From NCBI GenBank assembly GCA_025450615.1, contig JANWHC010000033.1, positions 1 to 7,003 of the forward strand: DNA of 7,003 nucleotides, given 5' to 3'. The translations under genes were made by a program, and so were the position numbers. Source of the stretch: Minisyncoccota bacterium (GTDB lineage Bacteria > Patescibacteriota > Minisyncoccia > Phycocordibacterales > DATDWN01). Shown here one piece after another: positions 1 through 5,179 of the stretch. How positions within the stretch are numbered: the stretch's first letter is position 1; each line of letters begins with the position of its first letter. Under the pieces are notes generated by a model. It saw only the letters and a program-made list of their open reading frames with translations. It did no database searches and was not told where the DNA came from.

Positions 1-16
1 TAAAATTTTTCCTTGC

Positions 17-40
17 TCTCGCGATACACTCGCTCCGAGA
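17..40 (-). repeat. Small intergenic hairpin upstream of prfA
   Basis: The first 98 bases hold no convincing gene. On the minus strand this segment pairs GCGA with TCGC around a GTGTA loop. The stem can continue as TCTC with GAGA past a GGA bulge, or as CTC with GAG past a GA/GA mismatch plus a bulged G. No T-run follows on either strand at the right place, so it does not look like an intrinsic terminator. It may belong to the same loose class as the GA-interrupted palindromes at 2803-2831 and 3783-3826, but it is shorter and less regular, so chance is possible. Confidence 0.3.
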
Positions 41-84
41 TATACCGTAAAAGTCATGAGGCGACGAGACTTCGTTTTTTGTTA

Positions 85-90
85 TATAAT
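85..90 (+). promoter_or_regulatory. Probable -10 element of prfA
   Basis: A perfect TATAAT ends 8 nt before the prfA ATG. Transcription normally begins about 7 nt after a -10 box, so the mRNA would start one or two bases before the start codon. No Shine-Dalgarno sequence precedes the ATG, which fits a nearly leaderless message. I see no good -35 hexamer at 16-18 bp spacing. Confidence 0.55.
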
Positions 91-98
91 TAATCAAA

Positions 99-1076
99 AT
101 GGACCTAGAAAAATTCCAAAATAATCCTAAAACTTCTTACTTAGCTACTGAGTACAAAAGACTTTCAGAAACAGAGGAAGAAACAAACAAAATGCTAACG
201 GGTGATCCGACACTTCGTGATTTAGCTATGGGGGAACTAGATGAAATTAAAACTCAAAAAGATGCCCTGATGTCTCAAATGAAAGATATTTTGAGCCAAG
301 ATGAAAAAGAAGAAGAATTTCCAAACGAAATAATTTTGGAAGTACGCGCTGGAGCTGGTGGAGAAGAAGCTGCACTTTTTGCTGAAGAACTCGCAAAAAT
401 GTATACGACTTATGCGAAAAACCAAGGCTTCGGAGTTGTTGTTATTGATGAATCACACAGTAGCACCGGTGGTTACAAAGAAGCATCTTTTGAAATTCGA
501 GGTCGGGGGGTTTACAAAGCTTTACGATTCGAAACTGGCGTACATCGAGTTCAACGTATTCCAGCTACAGAAAAAAACGGACGCGTTCATACTTCAACTG
601 CAACCGTTGCAGTACTTCCAGTTCGAAAGAAAACGACTATTGAGATAAAACCGGGAGACATTGAGATCGAAACAAGTCGTTCAGGAGGAGCGGGTGGTCA
701 AAATGTGAACAAAGTAGAGACAGCCGTCCGAATTATTCACAAAGCAACAGGTATCGATGTGCGATCTACTGCCCAAAGAAATCAACTCAAAAACAAAGAA
801 ATGGCGATGAGTATTCTTATTGCAAAGCTTCAAGCAAAACAAGACGAGGAGGAGGCCGCGAAGCACTCAGCTGACCGAAAGTCACAAATTGGTACGGCAG
901 ATCGCTCCGAGAAGATACGAACATACAACATCTTGCAGGACCGTATTACAGATCACAGAATCAAGAAATCTTGGCATAATATCGAGACTATTTTGGCTGG
1001 AGGAATCGAACCAGTTGTAGAGGCGTTTGAGAACTTTAATGGAGAGGTTGTGGAAGGTGTGGAAGACGATGAATAA
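99..1076 (+). CDS. prfA: Peptide chain release factor 1 (RF1)
   Basis: RF1 reads UAA and UAG in the ribosomal A site and triggers hydrolysis of peptidyl-tRNA in the cytoplasm. The class-I signature is clear: the catalytic GGQ tripeptide is at residues 199-201 within RSGGAGGQNVNK, and the anticodon-like PAT tripeptide is at 155-157 within HRVQRIPATE. RF2 would carry SPF there, so this is RF1. The C-terminal part has the family's DRSEKIRTYN and DRITDHRI segments. At 325 aa it is about 35 residues shorter than the 360-aa E. coli protein, with the shortening mainly in the N-terminal helical domain. The ATG at 99 directly follows a TATAAT and starts a protein of the expected register. rpsB follows after 39 bp on the same strand. 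The stop codon is TAA. Confidence 0.96.
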   Translation: MDLEKFQNNPKTSYLATEYKRLSETEEETNKMLTGDPTLRDLAMGELDEIKTQKDALMSQMKDILSQDEKEEEFPNEIILEVRAGAGGEEAALFAEELAKMYTTYAKNQGFGVVVIDESHSSTGGYKEASFEIRGRGVYKALRFETGVHRVQRIPATEKNGRVHTSTATVAVLPVRKKTTIEIKPGDIEIETSRSGGAGGQNVNKVETAVRIIHKATGIDVRSTAQRNQLKNKEMAMSILIAKLQAKQDEEEAAKHSADRKSQIGTADRSEKIRTYNILQDRITDHRIKKSWHNIETILAGGIEPVVEAFENFNGEVVEGVEDDE

Positions 1077-1078
1077 TC

Positions 1079-1110
1079 TTGCATAAAGTGTAGGATTCTG
1101 GTAGGATACT
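1079..1110 (+). promoter_or_regulatory. Possible rpsB promoter, or Shine-Dalgarno overlap
   Basis: TTGCAT (1079-1084) lies 17 bp before TAGGAT (1102-1107), which is preceded by an extended-10 TG at 1099-1100. An overlapping alternative -10, GATACT (1105-1110), ends 5 nt before the ATG, the same spacing as AATACT before tsf. Either would give a leaderless or 1-2 nt leader mRNA. The same bases contain AGGA (1103-1106), 9 nt from the ATG, which could instead act as a ribosome binding site if rpsB is read through from prfA. Confidence 0.4.
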
Positions 1111-1115
1111 CGAAC

Positions 1116-1865
1116 ATGACAACAAAGGCAAAAAGCGCAAATGGAGGAGATAACGGCGTAGTAGACGCTCTTTTTTCTGCCGGTGCTCACTTCGGTTTCG
1201 TAAAGAGTAGACGACATCCTTCAGCAAAACCTTTTATATTTGGAGTTAAGAATAAAATCGAAATTTTTGACCTAGAGAAAACACAGGTAGCTTTAAATAA
1301 GGCACTTTCTTTTATTGAAGAGCTTGGCTCTAAAAATGCCAAAATCCTATTTGTAAGTGGGAAAAACGAAGCAAAAGCTGCTATTACAGCTATTGGTGAG
1401 TCTTTAGTTATGCCTTATGTCGCTGGAAGATTTATTGGTGGAACTCTAACTAACTTTCCTGAAATCAAAAAGCGAGTAGATAAGCTAGAGAGTTGGGTAT
1501 CACAAAAAGAAAAAGGTGAACTAGTAAAATACACTAAAAAAGAAAGATTACTTATCGATCGAGAGATCAACAAACTTCGAGAATTCTTTTTCGGTCTCTC
1601 AGTAATGAAATCTTTACCACAAGCAGTGTTTGTTGTTGACGCGAAGAGAGAGTTTATCGCAGTTAAAGAAGCACAGAAAATGAATATTCCTGTTATCGCA
1701 CTTTGCGGAACAGACAACAACCTAAACGAAGTAGAATTTCCAATCCCTGGAAACGACTCATCAAAAGCAAGTATCGAATTTTTTCTAAATAAAGTTGCCG
1801 AAGCTTATAAAGCCGGCGGACTTAAAAAAGACTTGCCTGCGCTTGCAGGAGTGCCAGCTCAGTAG
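1116..1865 (+). CDS. rpsB: 30S ribosomal protein S2
   Basis: S2 binds late to the small subunit near the head-body junction and is needed for S1 recruitment and initiation in well-studied bacteria. The family landmarks are present: LFSAGAHFGF near residue 20, HPSAKPFIFG, the DLEKTQVAL segment near 52, RFIGGTLTNF near 105, and the C-terminal block VFVVDAKREFIAVKEAQ followed by PIPGNDSSKASIEFFL. The length of 249 aa is normal. A short polar N-terminal tail of about 14 residues precedes the conserved core, and the next in-frame ATG lies far inside the domain, so the ATG at 1116 is retained. It is followed 54 bp later by tsf, the classic rpsB-tsf order. The stop codon is TAG. Confidence 0.97.
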   Translation: MTTKAKSANGGDNGVVDALFSAGAHFGFVKSRRHPSAKPFIFGVKNKIEIFDLEKTQVALNKALSFIEELGSKNAKILFVSGKNEAKAAITAIGESLVMPYVAGRFIGGTLTNFPEIKKRVDKLESWVSQKEKGELVKYTKKERLLIDREINKLREFFFGLSVMKSLPQAVFVVDAKREFIAVKEAQKMNIPVIALCGTDNNLNEVEFPIPGNDSSKASIEFFLNKVAEAYKAGGLKKDLPALAGVPAQ

Positions 1866-1905
1866 TTTTTAGAATTTTAGTGTGTATTTTTGAGATTATT
1901 TGTAG

Positions 1906-1914
1906 TAAAATACT
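1906..1914 (+). promoter_or_regulatory. Probable -10 element of tsf
   Basis: Two overlapping -10-like hexamers precede tsf: TAAAAT (1906-1911, five of six matches to TATAAT) and AATACT (1909-1914). They end 8 and 5 nt before the ATG. No Shine-Dalgarno sequence is present, and the rpsB-tsf gap is AT-rich. TTGAGA at 1890-1895 resembles a -35 box but is only 10-13 bp away, too close for a standard promoter. tsf may therefore be made from a leaderless mRNA as well as by read-through from rpsB. Confidence 0.4.
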
Positions 1915-1919
1915 AACTT

Positions 1920-2405
1920 ATGGAAATTACAACAGAAATAATCAAAGAGTTAAGAGACAAAACAGGCATCTCAGTTATGCAGTGTAAAAAGGCTTTGGAA
2001 GAGGCAGGTGGGGATATCTCAAAAGCTGAGACTATCCTAATGTCAAAAAGTGCTGAAATTGCAGGCAAAAAGAGCGATCGGACCCTTGGAGCCGGAGTTG
2101 TCTCTTCATACATCCACTCTACCGGTTCTGTGGGAGCCATGGTAGAATTAATGTGTGAGACTGACTTCGTTGCAAAGAACGAAGAGTTTAAGAGTCTCGC
2201 TCGGGATATTGCTATGCACATCTCCGCAACTAACCCTCGATTTTTAAAGACCGAGGAAGCGACAGATGGTGAGCTAGCCCTAGTTGATCAACCATTTATT
2301 AAAAATCCGGAGGTTACTATCATTAATCTAATTCAGTCAGCGACCCAGAAGTTCGGTGAAAAAATAGAGATTTCACGTTTTGTGCGATTCTCTACAGCAA
2401 GTTAA
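1920..2405 (+). CDS. tsf: Elongation factor Ts, short form
   Basis: EF-Ts is the guanine nucleotide exchange factor that recharges EF-Tu. Residues 1-50 form the N-terminal UBA-like module (LRDKTGISVMQCKKALEEAG, then DISKAETIL). Residues 75-90 hold the core motif ELMCETDFVAKNEEF, whose TDFV at 81-84 contacts EF-Tu and opens the magnesium site. At 161 aa it is much shorter than the 283-aa E. coli protein. It appears to have one core subdomain and no coiled-coil insertion or C-terminal module. Short EF-Ts forms such as the Thermus type work as dimers, which I infer is the case here. The ATG at 1920 gives the canonical N-terminus. The next gene starts 9 nt after the TAA stop. Confidence 0.94.
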   Translation: MEITTEIIKELRDKTGISVMQCKKALEEAGGDISKAETILMSKSAEIAGKKSDRTLGAGVVSSYIHSTGSVGAMVELMCETDFVAKNEEFKSLARDIAMHISATNPRFLKTEEATDGELALVDQPFIKNPEVTIINLIQSATQKFGEKIEISRFVRFSTAS

Positions 2406-2414
2406 CACCTATTT

Positions 2415-2777
2415 ATGACTATTATATTATTTCTAGTTTCATTGTGTGCATTGTTTTTCATGTTTGCTTATAAGGCTTTTGAGATCAAAGTTAAGAAGAT
2501 TAACTTTATTTCTAATGTCTGGGGTAAGGCTGATAACCAAGTCGATAAACTAATCGGCGTGGTTGTTTTTAAGTACAATCGATACAAAAAAATCAGCCAA
2601 ATCTTTGTTTTCGAGTTTATGCCGTCTTACACCTACGAGCTTTTAGTAAAGACAAAAGATTACGTTTCTAAAAGATACTATAGTGCCGGTGACGAGTTTC
2701 GTGGCCGAAGAGTTCTCCGATCAAATGGCTCAGTATCATTTTTCCTCGAGCGACTTGGTGAGGATAAAAGTCGATAA
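2415..2777 (+). CDS. Small single-pass membrane protein, unknown function
   Basis: I do not recognise this 120-aa protein. Residues 2-20 form one hydrophobic segment (TIILFLVSLCALFFMFAYK), followed by a mostly soluble basic region of about 100 residues. This part is rich in Lys, Arg, Tyr and Phe and has no obvious catalytic motif. There is no lipobox and no clear signal-peptidase site, so I read the N-terminus as a membrane anchor. The C-terminal part (residues 90-112) looks like short beta strands (FRGRRVL, GSVSFFLERLG). The gene begins 9 nt after tsf with no Shine-Dalgarno sequence, so it is probably co-transcribed with tsf. Codon use looks like its neighbours. That it is a real gene rests on its uninterrupted frame, its fit in the gap and its credible membrane segment. 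Confidence 0.7.
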   Translation: MTIILFLVSLCALFFMFAYKAFEIKVKKINFISNVWGKADNQVDKLIGVVVFKYNRYKKISQIFVFEFMPSYTYELLVKTKDYVSKRYYSAGDEFRGRRVLRSNGSVSFFLERLGEDKSR

Positions 2778-2802
2778 TTTCGCTTCCTTACAGGAACTGT
2801 AC

Positions 2803-2831
2803 ACCTTTCGCATTTTGAAAATGCTCAAGGT
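2803..2831 (-). repeat. Imperfect palindrome with opposed GA dinucleotides
   Basis: On the minus strand it reads ACCTT-GA-GCATTTT, a single C, then AAAATGC-GA-AAGGT. The two 5-bp and two 7-bp arms are exactly complementary, and the only interruption is GA facing GA, which can form two sheared G-A pairs in RNA or single-stranded DNA. On the plus strand, which is the likely tsf-downstream transcript, the same positions are TC facing TC. No T-run follows, so it is not an intrinsic terminator. A smaller stem, TTCCT-TAC-AGGAA, lies just before it at 2784-2796. Confidence 0.5.
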
Positions 2832-2836
2832 CTTAC

Positions 2837-2856
2837 AGTTGGGTGCCGTCCCAACT
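2837..2856. repeat. 7-bp hairpin in the tsf-tRNA intergenic region
   Basis: AGTTGGG (2837-2843) pairs exactly with CCCAACT (2850-2856) around a 6-nt loop, TGCCGT. Flanking AGGT (2828-2831) and ACCT (2859-2862) can extend it past an internal loop. That extension would use the same AAGGT that closes the upstream palindrome, so the two longer folds exclude each other. No poly-T tract follows. Confidence 0.4.
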
Positions 2857-2857
2857 T

Positions 2858-2880
2858 CACCTCTCAGGCAAGCCTGACAG
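2858..2880 (-). repeat. Degenerate copy of the tRNA-Thr 3' end (T-arm and acceptor strand)
   Basis: On the minus strand this segment reads GTCAG, a short loop, CTGAG, then AGGTG. The real tRNA has GTCAG, a TTCAAGC loop, CTGAC, then AGGTGGC. On the plus strand, 2858-2869 matches 2915-2926 at 11 of 12 bases as a direct repeat. The segment also contains the palindrome TCAGGC-AA-GCCTGA (2864-2877), and 2870-2880 is the exact 11-base reverse complement of 2918-2928 inside the tRNA T-arm. It lies past the terminator, so it should not normally be part of the tRNA transcript. It could be a decayed tRNA duplication or integration scar, or chance. Confidence 0.35.
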
Positions 2881-2909
2881 AAAAATCCCCGCATAAAGCG
2901 GGGATTTTT
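2881..2909. terminator. Bidirectional intrinsic terminator
   Basis: A perfect 12-bp inverted repeat: 2881-2892 pairs with 2898-2909 around a 5-nt loop. Six to seven G-C pairs form the loop end of the stem, and five A-T pairs at its base supply a T-run on either strand. It would end the minus-strand tRNA-Thr transcript immediately after the mature 3' end, and the plus-strand tsf transcript from the other side. The base at 2909 is both the outer base of the stem and the last nucleotide of the encoded CCA. Confidence 0.9.
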
Positions 2910-2984
2910 GGAGCCACCTGTCAGGCTTGAACTGACGACCTGCCGTTTACAAAACGGCTGCTCTACCAACTGAGCTAAGGTGGC
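2909..2984 (-). tRNA. tRNA-Thr (anticodon UGU)
   Basis: The 76-nt cloverleaf folds without mismatches. The acceptor is GCCACCT with AGGTGGC, the D-stem GCTC with GAGC, the anticodon stem GCCGT with ACGGC around TTTGTAA, the variable region AGGTC, and the T-stem GTCAG with CTGAC around TTCAAGC. The anticodon TGT occupies 2949-2951, so the tRNA reads ACA and, with a modified U34, other threonine ACN codons. The discriminator is U, and CCA is encoded at 2909-2911 (72 plus 4 nt including the discriminator and CCA). There is essentially no 3' trailer, since the terminator stem starts at the last base of CCA. It lies downstream of, and on the same strand as, the thioredoxin-fold gene, 49 bp from its stop. 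Confidence 0.97.
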
Positions 2985-3012
2985 AAATAAAAATAACCTA
3001 AGTCAATTTAGC

Positions 3013-3018
3013 ATTTTA
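3013..3018 (-). promoter_or_regulatory. Weak -10 candidate for tRNA-Thr
   Basis: On the minus strand, TAAAAT lies about 28 nt before the tRNA 5' end and would give a leader of about 20 nt. No matching -35 box is found at the usual spacing, so the tRNA may instead depend on read-through from the thioredoxin-fold gene. Confidence 0.25.
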
Positions 3019-3033
3019 TCTTACTTATTTCAA

Positions 3034-3732
3034 CTAGTTAGCCTCTGTAGTTGAAGCTTGTTTTTCTAGCTTTTCTTTCTCAGCTTTCATTATGGCTAAC
3101 TCTGGCAGGATCTTTTCAAGATCTTCTATGCTTTTAAAGCCGTAGTAGTTTGTATCTTTTATAATCAATGCAGGCATTTTGTTTTCCACTTTATTTACAG
3201 AGATAAGTGTTCTTACCGCAGAGATGTCCATATTGTAGTCAAAAGAATAAACTCGTAGATCTGGGTACGTTTCTCGCAGGTTGGTAAGTACGTAGCCCAC
3301 TTTTACACAGTCGTCACAATCTTTTGAATAGAAGTAAATGATAGAGATAGGAGTTTTGTTACATTTTTCACTAATCTTATTCATCAAAAGGTAGTCTTTG
3401 ATTTCTAGAAGGGAATAGTATTGTTTTAGAGTCTGAACTTCTGGATCGTCTGAACCTCTTTGGTTTTCAGTATATGAAAGTTTTTCCTCCAAAGTTCCAA
3501 GCTCTTTTGACAGTGTTCCGACGCCAATATCTTTACATGAGGATTCTTCCAAAAGTGAGAACTGTGTTTCAGACGAGAGAATGTCTATGGCGATTTTATC
3601 CTGAATACCTCGAACCTCAGCAAGTTTTTTTTGAGAAAAGTAGTTACTGAGAAAAATCGCAGTGGTAAAAATAACCGCAGTAATAGCAAATGAGAAAAAA
3701 TACTTCTTCCAGTTTATTGATTTGCCTTCCAT
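3034..3732 (-). CDS. Membrane-anchored thioredoxin-fold protein
   Basis: This 232-aa protein has one N-terminal membrane segment (about residues 11-29) after the basic start MEGKSINWKK, predicting an N-in, C-out topology with the soluble part outside the membrane. Residues 35-125 are charged and probably helical or coiled. A thioredoxin-like domain spans about 127-212: strand SIIYFYS, redox pair CDDC at 139-142, then strand LRVYSFDYN, and a likely cis-proline at Pro187 in NKMPALIIKD. Two further cysteines, Cys66 and Cys124, lie in the linker. A disulfide or thiol redox role at the cell surface is inferred, but substrate and partner are unknown. The CDDC pair differs from the CGPC of thioredoxin and the CPHC of DsbA. 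The gene lies 132 bp downstream of the glycosyltransferase on the same strand. The start gives the expected basic residues before the anchor, and no Shine-Dalgarno sequence is seen. The stop codon is TAG. Confidence 0.8.
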   Translation of the reverse strand: MEGKSINWKKYFFSFAITAVIFTTAIFLSNYFSQKKLAEVRGIQDKIAIDILSSETQFSLLEESSCKDIGVGTLSKELGTLEEKLSYTENQRGSDDPEVQTLKQYYSLLEIKDYLLMNKISEKCNKTPISIIYFYSKDCDDCVKVGYVLTNLRETYPDLRVYSFDYNMDISAVRTLISVNKVENKMPALIIKDTNYYGFKSIEDLEKILPELAIMKAEKEKLEKQASTTEAN

Positions 3733-3782
3733 AATATTTTTATTTAAATCAATTAAATTACCTTAGGTGCAAGGAGCGTGAG

Positions 3783-3826
3783 ATTTTGTGAGTGAGCCTT
3801 ATATACATAAGGTGAACGAACAAAAT
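3783..3826 (+). repeat. Long imperfect palindrome with two opposed GA pairs
   Basis: The 20-nt arms at 3783-3802 and 3807-3826 surround an ATAC loop. Left arm: ATTTTGT-GA-GT-GA-GCCTTAT. Right arm: ATAAGGT-GA-AC-GA-ACAAAAT. Every mismatch is GA facing GA, in two blocks separated by two base pairs, with one G-T wobble next to the inner block. On the plus strand, tandem sheared G-A pairs could make this a nearly continuous helix. On the minus strand, where both flanking genes are transcribed, the blocks are TC facing TC. No T-run follows on either side, so it is not a standard terminator. The rest of the 3733-3864 gap shows nothing further that I can name. Confidence 0.55.
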
Positions 3827-3864
3827 TGAAACACAACAACGCAGATGAGGTGATTTTATTGATT

Positions 3865-5112
3865 TTAGCGCCAAGTAGCTTTTACTCCAACAAGGACATT
3901 GTAGGACGCCTTAGCTATCCAGAGTGGCGCTATAAACATATACAAAGAGAAGAAATAAATCAAATCCATGCCGATAATTTTATTACCTTCAGAGAGTTTT
4001 TTTGAAAGGATAATCATTGTCAGAGTTCCAATAGTTGTGACGATTCCTAGGAGCGCGATAAGGTCTGTGTTTATGTAGAACCAATCGAATGTAGGGAAGT
4101 TGAAGTGAACATTCCAGCTAATAGCTTGAACTCGAATAAAATAGTTAACTAAAGCTTGTAGCATTTGAAAAATCGAAACTGTCGATACAAAAAGAATAGA
4201 AATTATAGAAAAAGCTGCCATAGGTAGGATAATCATTCCAAGATTTCCGTGTTTTCTATTGAAGAACATATCTTTGTAGTCTTGAGCATTTTTGATAAAA
4301 CCATAGGACCAGCGAACTCTTTGTTTAAGTAGAGTTTTTATATTTCTTGGTGGAACAGTGTAAACATAGGCATTGTGAGCGTGAGCTATCTTATAGCCAT
4401 TTTTCTGCATACGTAGAGCCAGCTCGATATCTTCTGTGTTGTGAGCATTTCTATATCCACCAAGGTTTTCAAAAACCTCTTTTCTAAATATAGAAAATGG
4501 TCCAGGAGTAATATAAATAGCGTTTAGGTATTGGAAAACTTTTCTAGTGAAAATTCCGAAACCGTATTCTACTTTTTGTAAAAGTTGTAGAGGATTTGTT
4601 GGGTTCCATAGTTTTATACTTGGCGCAACTGCCATAGTTTTTCTATCTTCAAAATACACCGCGATTTTATTCATTGTATCCTTATGTACGTAAGAGTCGG
4701 CATCCAAACAACCAACTAAGTCAGTGGTAAGTTTTGAAATTCCAAAGTTTAGTGCTGAGTGTTTTCCGCCATTTTCCTTGGTATAAAGCTCTACCTGTTT
4801 GTTGTTTCTAAATTTCTGGACAACTTCCCAAGTAGAGTCTATGGAACCGTCATCCACCACCATGATTTTCAGTTTGTCTTTTGGGTAGTCTAAATTTAGG
4901 ATGGAATTTATAGTTTTGGATACAGTTTTCTCCTCGTTCCAACAGGGCACGATAATAGTGACGGAAGGTTGTCGTTTTGGAGCTCGAGCAACCATTTTTT
5001 CTTCGTCTTTTATGCCGTCACGTATTTCAAAGTAAGTAATAAGCAAAAAGACCTCAAAGTTCAAAGAGGCAAACAAAAAAACATACATAATTAGATTTAA
5101 AATATCTGGCAT
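3865..5112 (-). CDS. Membrane family-2 glycosyltransferase (processive type)
   Basis: The protein has the GT-A fold motifs of inverting GT2 enzymes that polymerise surface polysaccharide from nucleotide sugars. A membrane segment at about 6-27 precedes the catalytic domain: VTIIVPCWNEE (51-61), VVDDGS (85-90), the acceptor loop GGKHSALNFG (115-124), the metal-binding DADS (137-140), GPFSIFRK (204-211), the catalytic-base region TED (226-228) and QRVRW (264-268), which is the QxxRW signature of processive synthases. Further hydrophobic segments lie at about 291-315, 346-368 and 381-403. The layout resembles PgaC/IcaA-like N-acetylglucosaminyltransferases and hyaluronan or cellulose synthases, but the sugar cannot be read from the sequence. 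At 415 aa it is complete. It is divergent from pheS and upstream of the thioredoxin-fold gene. The ATG at 5110-5112 lies about 17 nt after a predicted transcription start. The stop codon is TAA. Confidence 0.9.
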   Translation of the reverse strand: MPDILNLIMYVFLFASLNFEVFLLITYFEIRDGIKDEEKMVARAPKRQPSVTIIVPCWNEEKTVSKTINSILNLDYPKDKLKIMVVDDGSIDSTWEVVQKFRNNKQVELYTKENGGKHSALNFGISKLTTDLVGCLDADSYVHKDTMNKIAVYFEDRKTMAVAPSIKLWNPTNPLQLLQKVEYGFGIFTRKVFQYLNAIYITPGPFSIFRKEVFENLGGYRNAHNTEDIELALRMQKNGYKIAHAHNAYVYTVPPRNIKTLLKQRVRWSYGFIKNAQDYKDMFFNRKHGNLGMIILPMAAFSIISILFVSTVSIFQMLQALVNYFIRVQAISWNVHFNFPTFDWFYINTDLIALLGIVTTIGTLTMIILSKKLSEGNKIIGMDLIYFFSLYMFIAPLWIAKASYNVLVGVKATWR

Positions 5113-5135
5113 AGCGCTATAACTGTGTAGACGTC

Positions 5136-5164
5136 ATAGTAACCTTTTTCTTTCGTTTTTTCAA
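5136..5164 (-). promoter_or_regulatory. Probable promoter of the glycosyltransferase gene
   Basis: On the minus strand, TTGAAA (5159-5164) lies exactly 17 bp before TACTAT (5136-5141), giving four to five of six matches to each consensus box. The predicted leader is about 17 nt with no clear Shine-Dalgarno sequence. The perfect palindrome ATAGCGCTAT (5111-5120) overlaps the first two bases of the start codon and could be an operator or chance. Confidence 0.5.
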
Positions 5165-5170
5165 CCTTTT

Positions 5171-5179
5171 TGATATATT
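5171..5179 (+). promoter_or_regulatory. Extended -10 promoter of pheS
   Basis: TGATATATT matches the extended -10 pattern TGnTATAAT at all but one base. Transcription would start about 7 nt after 5179, at 5186, which is exactly the A of the second in-frame ATG of pheS. This favours a leaderless message from 5186 over translation from 5180, which lies in or before the start site. The -35 region is poor, as is usual for extended -10 promoters. Confidence 0.5.

Noticed and set aside
882..1217. Minus-strand 111-codon open frame across the prfA-rpsB junction
   Set aside because: It is antisense to two well-supported genes and is cysteine- and serine-rich in the way typical of shadow frames.
2683..2877. 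Plus-strand 64-codon open frame overlapping the end of the small membrane protein
   Set aside because: It lies in another frame of the 120-aa gene and then runs through the hairpin-rich non-coding segment. It has no start signal and no recognisable motif.
2778..2880. Signal recognition particle RNA or another housekeeping RNA in the hairpin-rich gap
   Set aside because: The conserved domain IV motif of SRP RNA (GGAAGCAGC-like loop) is absent on both strands, and no tmRNA or RNase P signature is visible.
2736..2969. Minus-strand 77-codon open frame across the terminator and tRNA
   Set aside because: It reads through most of the tRNA-Thr gene and the terminator and encodes a low-complexity peptide. 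The RNA gene explains the sequence.
3001..3006. TTGACT on the minus strand as a -35 box for tRNA-Thr
   Set aside because: A -10 box at normal spacing would fall inside the tRNA itself, so it cannot drive this gene.
3783..3826. Intrinsic terminator for the glycosyltransferase gene
   Set aside because: The palindrome is AT-rich, interrupted, and lacks a following T-run on the minus strand.
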